DNA of 64,000 bases from Bacteroidia bacterium (GTDB lineage Bacteria > Bacteroidota > Bacteroidia > B-17B0 > Aurantibacillaceae): NCBI GenBank assembly GCA_021740825.1, contig JAIOZA010000002.1, positions 1 through 64,000 on the forward strand, read 5' to 3'. Below are positions 9,030-16,216 of the stretch, piece after piece; positions within the stretch are counted from its first letter, which is position 1, and every line of letters begins with the position of its first letter. The notes below the pieces were generated by a model. That model was not told where the DNA came from. It searched no databases and was given only the letters and a program-made list of their open reading frames with translations. The translations under genes and the position numbers were made by a program.

Positions 9030-10202
9030 TTGCCAAAGGTTCTAAGAATTATTAATCGTTTTAATATAGGTGGCATAACTTATAATGTAAGTTATTTATC
9101 AAAATATTTGGAACCTGATTATGAAACACTTTTAGTAGGTGGTCCAGAAGAAGAAGGTGAAGACAGTTCGTTATATATACCTGAAGGTTTAGGATTAAAG
9201 CCAAGAGTTTTAAAACAATTTCAACGTGAAATTAATTTAAAATCAGATTATGCAGCTTATAAGGAAATTAAAAAAATAATTCGTGAATTTAAACCGGATA
9301 TTGTTCATACCCATGCTTCAAAAGCTGGAGCGATAGGTCGTTTAGCAGCTATACATTGTAAAGTTCCAATTATAATTCATACATTTCATGGGCATGTTTT
9401 TCACTCCTATTTTGGGAAATTCAAAACAAATTTTTATAAAATAATTGAACGTTATTTAGCAAAGCACTCTACTGCCATTATTGCCATTAGTCATAAACAA
9501 AAACAAGAGTTATCGGAAGTATTTAATATTGCACAAAAAAATAAAATACATGTAGTTCCCTTAGGTTTTGATTTAAATAGATTTACGATAAATAAAGATC
9601 AAAACAGAAAAGAATTCAGAGAAAAATATAATCTTAAAGATAACCAACTTGCCATTGGAATAATAGGTCGTTTAGCACCAATTAAAAACCATGGTTTGTT
9701 TATTGAAGCCCTTGCATATTTAAAAAAATATGGGATAAAAGATTTTAAAGCTTTTATAATTGGAGATGGGGATACGCGCGATTCGATTATTAATACTTGT
9801 AAATTAAATAATATTACTTGGTCAAATAATCCAAAGGATGATGTAGATGTTATTTTCACCTCTTGGATTACTAATATAGAATGGGCTTTACATGGTTTAG
9901 ATTTGGTTACATTAACTTCATTAAATGAAGGAACTCCCGTTAGCATAATTGAAGCTCAAGCAGCTGGCAAATTTGTGGTTTCAACAAATGTTGGAGGCAT
10001 TGAAGATGTTTTGCATCCCGAATGTGGATTTTTATCTGAAATAAACGATAAAAACACTTTTTTTTCAAACTTATTATTGATATTAAATAATAATGAGCAA
10101 CTTTTAAAGTATTCAAAAATAGCTGAAGAATGGGCACTTTCTAAATTTAGTTATAATAGATTAGTGAATGATATGAAACTTCTTTATGACAAATTATTTT
10201 AA
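9030..10202 (+). CDS. glycosyltransferase family 4 protein
   Basis: 390 residues with the two-domain GT-B fold of GT4 enzymes, which transfer a sugar from a nucleotide donor to a lipid-linked or glycan acceptor at the cytosolic membrane face. N-terminal features: RIINRFNIGGI and DIVHTHASKAGAIGRLAA, then THFHGH-like TFHGHVFHSYFGK. The C-terminal half has IGIIGRLAPIKNH, the donor-binding stretch NEGTPVSIIEAQAAGK with the E-x7-E pair, and NVGGIEDVL. The start is TTG at 9030, 4 bases after the mpl stop; no better ATG fits, since the conserved first strand PKVLRIINRF would be lost. The sugar and acceptor are unknown; context points to exopolysaccharide. Confidence 0.85.
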   Translation: MPKVLRIINRFNIGGITYNVSYLSKYLEPDYETLLVGGPEEEGEDSSLYIPEGLGLKPRVLKQFQREINLKSDYAAYKEIKKIIREFKPDIVHTHASKAGAIGRLAAIHCKVPIIIHTFHGHVFHSYFGKFKTNFYKIIERYLAKHSTAIIAISHKQKQELSEVFNIAQKNKIHVVPLGFDLNRFTINKDQNRKEFREKYNLKDNQLAIGIIGRLAPIKNHGLFIEALAYLKKYGIKDFKAFIIGDGDTRDSIINTCKLNNITWSNNPKDDVDVIFTSWITNIEWALHGLDLVTLTSLNEGTPVSIIEAQAAGKFVVSTNVGGIEDVLHPECGFLSEINDKNTFFSNLLLILNNNEQLLKYSKIAEEWALSKFSYNRLVNDMKLLYDKLF

Positions 10203-10213
10203 ATAATATGATT

Positions 10214-10243
10214 TTTGATATTAGCATATAAATCCTAACTTTG
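10214..10243 (+). promoter_or_regulatory. promoter of the exopolysaccharide operon
   Basis: TTTG at 10214-10217, an 18-base spacer, and TAACTTTG at 10236-10243 fit the Bacteroidota -33/-7 consensus. The -7 element ends 20 bases before the ATG of the Wza-like gene. This suggests the operon can start here as well as by read-through from the glycosyltransferase. Confidence 0.6.
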
Positions 10244-10263
10244 CTTCACAACTATACAACAAC

Positions 10264-11019
10264 ATGCGATTAATTAAATATTTCTTCTATTTATCAATCT
10301 TAATTTACTTTTCATCATGTAAAGTATTTAGGTCTAACCTAATGCTTAAAACGCCAAAAGAATATACGTATGATAAAATTGTAGATTCTTTATCCAAACA
10401 AGATTATAAAATTGGTGTAAATGATATAGTTAATGTAAGTATTTTTTCGAATGATGGATTTAAAATTGTTGATTTAGCTACTACTAACTTAATAAATAGG
10501 AGTTTAAATATAGATTATGTTGTAACCAGAGATGGCACAAGTAAATTGCCATTAATTGGCAGAGTTAAATTAGCAGGACTAAGCATAAGAGAAGCAACAG
10601 AATATTTGGAGCAAATTTATGCAGATTATTACGTGAAGCCATTTGTTATACTATCTGTTGTTAATAAGCGAGTAATTGTTTTCCCTGGAAATGGTGGAGC
10701 AGCAAAAGTTGTAAGTTTAGTTAATGATAATACAACCGTTATTGAAGTGCTAGCTCTTTCGGGGGGAATTGCTGAGGATGGTAAAGCTTATAAAGTAAAA
10801 CTTATCAGAAATCAAGATAATGAAAAACCAAAAGTTTACTTAATGGATTTATCAAAAATTGAAGGATTAGCCGCAGGCAATTCTGTCGTTTTAGCACATG
10901 ATATTATTTATGTGGAGCCAAGATATAGGTTAGCTAGAACATTAGTTGCTGAAATAACACCACTTATTTCGTTAATCACATCCGCATTTTTAATTTATAG
11001 CCTAGTATCTAGAAAATGA
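10264..11019 (+). CDS. polysaccharide biosynthesis/export lipoprotein (Wza-like)
   Basis: 251 residues. The signal peptide ends in a lipobox with Cys19 (IYFSSC), so it should be lipid-anchored. A Poly_export domain follows (YKIGVNDIVNVSIFSNDG, then TRDGTSKLPLIGRVKLAGLSIREATEYLEQIY), then one SLBB-like domain (VFPGNGGAAKVVSLVNDNTTVIEVLALSGG). A C-terminal hydrophobic helix lies at about 228-246. This is the outer-membrane partner of Wzc-type kinases in Wzx/Wzy-type export. It is shorter than E. coli Wza, as is common in Bacteroidota. The stop overlaps the start of the kinase by 4 bases, showing tight coupling. Confidence 0.88.
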   Translation: MRLIKYFFYLSILIYFSSCKVFRSNLMLKTPKEYTYDKIVDSLSKQDYKIGVNDIVNVSIFSNDGFKIVDLATTNLINRSLNIDYVVTRDGTSKLPLIGRVKLAGLSIREATEYLEQIYADYYVKPFVILSVVNKRVIVFPGNGGAAKVVSLVNDNTTVIEVLALSGGIAEDGKAYKVKLIRNQDNEKPKVYLMDLSKIEGLAAGNSVVLAHDIIYVEPRYRLARTLVAEITPLISLITSAFLIYSLVSRK

Positions 11020-13454
11020 TACAACCAGAAGGAGATAATTCTTTAGATAAATATAGAGACAGAGTTTCTAAGTTTAGCAGTGAGTTAGATTTAGCATTAG
11101 TATTATATATTACAAAAAGAAGTTTTTGGTTTGTCTTAATCTTTTTTGTACTAAGTTTTGGCACTGCAACTATATATTTAAGATATAGTCAACCCGAATA
11201 CCAATCTTCAACCGTTATTCAAATTAATGAAAACAGCGAAGCATCTCAAGTGCTTCAAATGACTAAGTTTGAAAACACTGGGCAAAATAAAATAGCTGAA
11301 GCCATCGAGCAAATTCGTTCAAAAATATTTTTGAAGAGAGTTGTCGCAAAATCTGATATTCAAATAAGTTATTTTAACGAGGGTACATTTAAAAATAATG
11401 AACTTTACAATTCCTCGCCATATTTTGTAAAATTTAATGTAAAAAAAGATAACATATATGGGACAAAAATATATATAAAATTTAATACACCTAACTCTGG
11501 AAAAATTTCTTTTATAGCAGATGGAAAAAGTCAAGTCATTTCATTTACAACATTTAATGTTATTAATTCTCCCTACTTTGATTTAAGTATTTCACCAAAT
11601 TCTACTTTAAATAAACAAGCAGTTCAGCAACAATTATCAGAGAATGAAAAATCGTATTTTATCATTAATAATATTGATAATATTACAGCTAATCTTCAAA
11701 CAAAAATTGATATTAAATTAATAAATGAAGCAGCTAAAACGATACAAATTAAAGTAACTGATGTTAATGCACAAAAATCAAAAGCTTTAGTAAACCTTAT
11801 TTCAAAGGAGTATTTGGACTTTGATGTGGAACGAAAAAGTGAAAGTTCGAAAAGTATTTTGGCTTTTATTAGTCAGCAATTAGAATTAGTATATGGTGAT
11901 TTAAAATCATCTGAAAGTAATTTACAGGAATTTCGTAAAGACCATAATTATAATGTAAAGGACGATGCTGTAGATGTAAATACAATAAGATTGTCCAAAA
12001 TTGAAGATGATATTTTGAAAGTAGAATTAGATGAAAAAATATTAGCAGAGCTTCAACAAAATATCATTAAAAATAAAAGTATTGACACTTATCAGCTCAT
12101 TTCCCTTATTTCAGGAACTGAATATGAAAACTCAATTAAGGAGTATACTCAAAATATTCAAAAATTATTGTTAGAAAAAGAAACCTTGCTTTATATGCTT
12201 ACTCCAAATAGCGAAAACATAAAACAAATAAATTTTAACATTGAAACACAAAAAAAATTATTGATAGAAACCATTAATTCAGTTCGATTAAAGTATAAAT
12301 CGCGATATTCTGCACTAAATCAAAAATATGCCGAATATCAAGGTAAAAATGTTGGCAATCCCGATGAAGATCTTGAGCACTCAAGATTGATGAGATTATT
12401 TAGTATTAGTGAAAAATACTACACGATGTTACTTGAGAAAAAAACAGAATTTTCAATATCTAAGGCTGGTTTTGTTTCTCAAAATGTGATTTTAGAGGAA
12501 GCTATAAATGATGGCGCTTATGTTTCCCCAAACAAAAAAACAACACTAATTATTGCCTTTCTCGTTGCTATTTTATTATCCTTGCTTCTCATCTTTATAA
12601 GATATTTTTTGCATGATAAAATAACTTCTGTAAATGATGTTGTAAATAATATTGATGCGTCAATTTCTGTTTTAGGTATAGTTCCTAATTACGAAAGCGA
12701 CGTTCCTGTTTCTCAACTTGTTGTGGATAAAAACCCTAAATCACAAATTGCTGAGGCATTTAGAAGTATTAGATCTAATTTGCATTTTATTAATAATACA
12801 GAAGGTCCAAAAATAGTTGCTGTAACTTCATCTATATCAGGAGAAGGAAAAACGTTTGTTTGTTTAAATGTTGCTGGTATTTTAGCATATACAGGAAAGA
12901 AAGTCATTTTATTAGATTTGGATATGAGAAAACCTAAAATTCATAAAGGTTTTGGTGTAGCAAATGATGTTGGAATGAGTACTATATTAACAAACTTAAC
13001 GCCTACAAAAGATTGTATAAACAAAAGTCATTTCCCAAACTTAGATTATATTACGGCTGGACCAATTCCTCCTAATCCTTCAGAATTAATTATAAGTGAT
13101 CGTTTAAATTTATTAATAAATGAATTGAAAGAATCATACGATTATATTGTGTTTGACAACCCTCCAATTGGTTTGGTAACTGATGGAATTACAACTATTC
13201 AAAAAGCAGATTATCCAATTTATGTTTTTAGAGCAGATTATTCAAGAAAATCTTTTGTTCAAATATTAGATAAATTAATTAATGAAGGTAATATTAAAAA
13301 TTTATCGATAATTTTAAATGGCGTAGATACTTCTCGTTCTGCGTATGGTTATAAATACGGCTATGGTTATGGCTATGGTTATGGCTATGGTAACGGATAT
13401 TATTCTGACGATAAAGTTGAAAAAAAAACTGGTTTTTCTAAATTATGGAAGTAA
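11016..13454 (+). CDS. polysaccharide chain-length/tyrosine autokinase (Wzc-like)
   Basis: 812 residues. Transmembrane helices lie near 33-55 and 505-525. A large periplasmic loop with coiled-coil segments (about 280-480) lies between them, and a cytosolic BY-kinase domain follows the second helix. The kinase has Walker A SSISGEGKT near 605-613, Walker A' VILLDLDMRKPK, and Walker B YDYIVFDNPPIG. The C-terminus carries a tyrosine cluster (alternating Gly-Tyr from about 780), the usual autophosphorylation tail. It controls export and chain length together with the Wza-like lipoprotein encoded just upstream. The tail is encoded by imperfect GGCTATGGTTAT repeats at 13359-13392, which could slip. 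The end overlaps the next gene by 10 bases. Confidence 0.92.
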   Translation: MIQPEGDNSLDKYRDRVSKFSSELDLALVLYITKRSFWFVLIFFVLSFGTATIYLRYSQPEYQSSTVIQINENSEASQVLQMTKFENTGQNKIAEAIEQIRSKIFLKRVVAKSDIQISYFNEGTFKNNELYNSSPYFVKFNVKKDNIYGTKIYIKFNTPNSGKISFIADGKSQVISFTTFNVINSPYFDLSISPNSTLNKQAVQQQLSENEKSYFIINNIDNITANLQTKIDIKLINEAAKTIQIKVTDVNAQKSKALVNLISKEYLDFDVERKSESSKSILAFISQQLELVYGDLKSSESNLQEFRKDHNYNVKDDAVDVNTIRLSKIEDDILKVELDEKILAELQQNIIKNKSIDTYQLISLISGTEYENSIKEYTQNIQKLLLEKETLLYMLTPNSENIKQINFNIETQKKLLIETINSVRLKYKSRYSALNQKYAEYQGKNVGNPDEDLEHSRLMRLFSISEKYYTMLLEKKTEFSISKAGFVSQNVILEEAINDGAYVSPNKKTTLIIAFLVAILLSLLLIFIRYFLHDKITSVNDVVNNIDASISVLGIVPNYESDVPVSQLVVDKNPKSQIAEAFRSIRSNLHFINNTEGPKIVAVTSSISGEGKTFVCLNVAGILAYTGKKVILLDLDMRKPKIHKGFGVANDVGMSTILTNLTPTKDCINKSHFPNLDYITAGPIPPNPSELIISDRLNLLINELKESYDYIVFDNPPIGLVTDGITTIQKADYPIYVFRADYSRKSFVQILDKLINEGNIKNLSIILNGVDTSRSAYGYKYGYGYGYGYGYGNGYYSDDKVEKKTGFSKLWK

Positions 13455-13987
13455 TAAAAACAAAAATAGAAGGATTACTAATTATCAATCCAAGGGTATT
13501 TGGAGACGTTAGAGGCTATTTTTTTGAAAGCTATAATGATTCGGTCTTTAAAGATCATGGCATTGATGTTAAATTTATTCAAGATAATCAGTCATTATCA
13601 AATTCAGGCGTATTAAGAGGTTTGCATTTTCAAGCTCCACCTTATGATCAAGGAAAATTAGTTCGAGTTATTACAGGGGCTGTTTTGGATGTTGCTGTTG
13701 ATATTAGAAAAAACTCTCCTACCTATGGAGAACATATCGCAATCGAATTATCTGAAGATAACAAAACGATGTTTTATATTCCACCAGGTTTTGCTCATGG
13801 TTTTTTAACATTAAAGGATAGTACTATATTTTCATACAAATGCACCAATCTGTATAACAAAGCCTCAGAAGGCACTGTACTTTGGAACGACACTGATTTA
13901 AATATAAATTGGAATACATCAAACCCTATTTTATCAGAAAAAGATTTAGTTGGCACTAAATTTAAAGATTTTATCAGCCCTTTCTAA
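13445..13987 (+). CDS. rfbC: dTDP-4-dehydrorhamnose 3,5-epimerase
   Basis: 180 residues, the full size of RfbC/RmlC, a cupin enzyme epimerising dTDP-4-keto-6-deoxyglucose on the way to dTDP-L-rhamnose. Visible motifs: DVRGYFFESYND, QDNQSLSNSGVLRGLHFQAPP (with the catalytic His in LRGLHFQ), GKLVRVITGAVLDVAVDIRK, and YIPPGFAHGFLTL. The other rhamnose genes (rfbA, B, D) are not in the window, so it is an orphan here; they may lie elsewhere. It overlaps the kinase gene by 10 bases and is followed after one base by the next start, so it belongs to the same transcript. Confidence 0.92.
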   Translation: MEVIKTKIEGLLIINPRVFGDVRGYFFESYNDSVFKDHGIDVKFIQDNQSLSNSGVLRGLHFQAPPYDQGKLVRVITGAVLDVAVDIRKNSPTYGEHIAIELSEDNKTMFYIPPGFAHGFLTLKDSTIFSYKCTNLYNKASEGTVLWNDTDLNINWNTSNPILSEKDLVGTKFKDFISPF

Positions 13988-13988
13988 C

Positions 13989-15077
13989 ATGGTCTATTTT
14001 CAAAACAATGTATTATTATTTGTAGTTTTAACCATTGGCACTACTTTCATTTTATCAGTTTTATTTAATTCGATTCTTTTAAAATTTTCTCAAACACTTG
14101 GAGTTAGGAATCAACAAAATTTACAAAAGGAAATTCGCTGGAATCCGCAAATAAAACCTTCCATAGGTGGCATCTCGTTTTTTGTAATATTTTTAATTAC
14201 GTTTATTATCGTCAATTTTATTGACCATTTATTGCCGTTAAATTATAGCAGCGTTAAAATTATTGGAATTTTTGTTGTTTGCACAATCGCATTTTTAATG
14301 GGTTTAGCTGATGACGCTTATAATACAGAACCCTTACTGAAATTTGTTGCACAATTAGTTTGTGGACTAATTTTATATTTTTCAGGCACAAAAATTAATT
14401 TATTTTCAAACGAAGCATTAAATTTTGGCTTGACAATTATCTGGGTAATTGGACTTATGAATTCTATAAATATGCTTGATAATATGGACGGCATTACATG
14501 TATTGTTTCAATTTCAATTTTAATATTCATAATTGCATTAACCCTTAATTTAAATATTCTTCTTTCACCTTTACCAATTTTAAGTTTAGGTATTTTGGGT
14601 GCCTTACTCGGGTTTTTAGTTTATAATTGGCATCCAGCAAAAATGTTTATGGGAGATACTGGTAGTCAATTTTTAGGTGCCTTTTTAGCTGTAGTTGGTA
14701 TTGATTACTGTTGGAACTCAAATTCATTAGGTAGCAATTCTACGTTTTCAATTAACCCTATTTTACAAGGTTTTATTTCAATTGCTCTCATTTTTATTTT
14801 ACCTTTAACTGATACTATTACAGTTAGTTTTAATCGTATAAAAAGAGGACAATCTCCTTTTATCGGAGGTAAAGATCATACAACGCATCATTTGTTTTTT
14901 AGAGGAATTACAGAAAAAAGAATTGCTATTCTATTCTCCATAATTGGATGTGTTAGTTTATTTTTGGCTTTACAATTAATTCTAAATTATGAATTAATGT
15001 GGTTTATCATTTCTATTGTTTTTTGTGCAATCACTTTCCTATCTTTATACTTTAACACGATTATAAAAAGAAAGTGA
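13989..15077 (+). CDS. undecaprenyl-phosphate sugar-1-phosphate transferase (WecA/MraY family)
   Basis: 362 residues from the ATG at 13989, which follows the rfbC stop by one base. A longer frame from TTG 13950 would overlap rfbC by 38 bases and add non-conserved residues. About ten hydrophobic segments. Family motifs are present: GLADDAYNTEP (the Asp pair), NSINMLDNMDG, the Mg-binding FMGDTGSQFLG, and a C-terminal HTTHHLFFRG in place of the His-rich MraY loop. This pattern is closer to WecA/TagO-type GlcNAc-1-phosphate transferases than to MraY. It probably starts the lipid-linked repeat unit of the polysaccharide made by this cluster. The donor sugar is inferred only. Confidence 0.87.
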   Translation: MVYFQNNVLLFVVLTIGTTFILSVLFNSILLKFSQTLGVRNQQNLQKEIRWNPQIKPSIGGISFFVIFLITFIIVNFIDHLLPLNYSSVKIIGIFVVCTIAFLMGLADDAYNTEPLLKFVAQLVCGLILYFSGTKINLFSNEALNFGLTIIWVIGLMNSINMLDNMDGITCIVSISILIFIIALTLNLNILLSPLPILSLGILGALLGFLVYNWHPAKMFMGDTGSQFLGAFLAVVGIDYCWNSNSLGSNSTFSINPILQGFISIALIFILPLTDTITVSFNRIKRGQSPFIGGKDHTTHHLFFRGITEKRIAILFSIIGCVSLFLALQLILNYELMWFIISIVFCAITFLSLYFNTIIKRK

Positions 15078-16147
15078 CCATATCTGACTGGATATTAAAT
15101 TTTTTCCGCAAGCCAACTTCTCTCTATAAGAAAATATATGCGAGTCTTGCATCTTGGTTAATCATAGTTTTTTTAGTTAATTGGATAATATTTTATCCAA
15201 ATTTAAATTCTGTTGATTATGAAAATTCTAATTATAAGGTATTAGGATTAAATATTCCTACTAATTTAGAATTTGCAGGAGAGCGCGTTCCTCAAAATGA
15301 TTATGAAATTAAAGAAAGTTTAGAAAAAGAATTCTTTGCAAATAAATCATGGAAAAGTTCATCATTAGCCTTATTTAATAAAGCTCAAAAGTGGTTTCCA
15401 ATAATTGAGCCTATTTTAAAAAGAGAGGGTATTCCTGATGATTTTAAATACGTCGCTATGATCGAAAGTCATTTATCAAATGTTGTTTCTTCAATGGGAG
15501 CAACTGGATTTTGGCAATTGATGCCTATTACAGCGCAACATTATGGACTAATAGTTAACAGTGAAGTTGATGAGCGTTTAGATGTTGAAAAATCAACGGT
15601 AGTAGCTTGTAAACACTTTAAAGATGCTTATAATTATTTTAAAAACTGGACTCTTTCAGCTGCTGCATACAATGTTGGAATAGGTGGAATTCAAAATGCT
15701 TTAAAAAAACAAAAGTCCGATAATTATTATGATCTATTACTAAATAAGGAAACTGGAAGTTTTATTTATCGAATATTGGCTTATAAAACACTACTCTCCA
15801 ACCCTACACATTTTGGAGTTAAAAATAAAATAAAAAAAACAAATGGTTTCCCTACATTTAAAATAATAAAGGTGGATTCCTCAATAACAAATTTAACAGC
15901 TTTTGCAAAACATATTAATACTGACTTAACACTATTAAAAACATTTAATCCATGGATAATTGGAGAACAAATTCATAACCCAGATAAAATAATTTATCAA
16001 ATTAAAATTCCTAAAAACAAAAACATAGACATAAGTGTTTATTATAACGATGTGTTTCCAATAAAAATAAATAATGATACCACATTATTATTGAAACAAT
16101 CAACAGATACATTAAAAATAATTACAGACACTTTAAAGAAATGCTAA
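15074..16147 (+). CDS. membrane-anchored lytic transglycosylase (SLT domain)
   Basis: 357 residues from GTG 15074, which overlaps the previous stop as GTGA. A transmembrane helix at about 24-44 leaves the rest periplasmic. The SLT domain (about 110-250) has catalytic Glu in YVAMIESHLSN, then SSMGATGFWQLMPITAQHYGL, DVEKSTVVACKHF and LSAAAYNVGIGGI. These follow the MltD-type (family 1D) pattern of enzymes that cut peptidoglycan glycan strands to 1,6-anhydro ends. Residues about 265-320 resemble one degenerate LysM module. Its place at the end of the export operon suggests a role in opening the wall for the export machinery; that is inference. Confidence 0.87.
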   Translation: MTISDWILNFFRKPTSLYKKIYASLASWLIIVFLVNWIIFYPNLNSVDYENSNYKVLGLNIPTNLEFAGERVPQNDYEIKESLEKEFFANKSWKSSSLALFNKAQKWFPIIEPILKREGIPDDFKYVAMIESHLSNVVSSMGATGFWQLMPITAQHYGLIVNSEVDERLDVEKSTVVACKHFKDAYNYFKNWTLSAAAYNVGIGGIQNALKKQKSDNYYDLLLNKETGSFIYRILAYKTLLSNPTHFGVKNKIKKTNGFPTFKIIKVDSSITNLTAFAKHINTDLTLLKTFNPWIIGEQIHNPDKIIYQIKIPKNKNIDISVYYNDVFPIKINNDTTLLLKQSTDTLKIITDTLKKC

Positions 16148-16155
16148 AAGTTGAA

Positions 16156-16200
16156 AGATATAAGATTTAGGTCATTAATTAAATCTTTAATCTTATATCT
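16156..16200. terminator. inverted repeat / probable terminator before uvrA
   Basis: AGATATAAGATT (16156-16167) is an exact inverted match to AATCTTATATCT (16189-16200), a 12-bp stem with a 21-base loop. It closes the polysaccharide operon and is 17 bases before the uvrA ATG. It is AT-rich and has no clear T-run, so termination is likely but not certain. Confidence 0.5.
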
Positions 16201-16216
16201 TTAATCTGCACTCAAC

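Larger units (their letters stand above)
10236..16147 (+). other. exopolysaccharide export and assembly operon
   Basis: Five genes (Wza-like, Wzc-like, rfbC, WecA/MraY-like, lytic transglycosylase) are joined by overlaps of 4 and 10 bases, a 1-base gap and a GTGA overlap. They form one transcription unit from the promoter at 10214-10243 to the inverted repeat at 16156-16200. Mpl and a GT4 gene lie just upstream with a 4-base gap between them. No flippase (Wzx) or polymerase (Wzy) is in the window, so the set is incomplete or completed elsewhere. Confidence 0.7.

Noticed and set aside
13445-13987. Complete dTDP-rhamnose pathway
   Set aside because: Only rfbC is present; rfbA, rfbB and rfbD were not found in the window.
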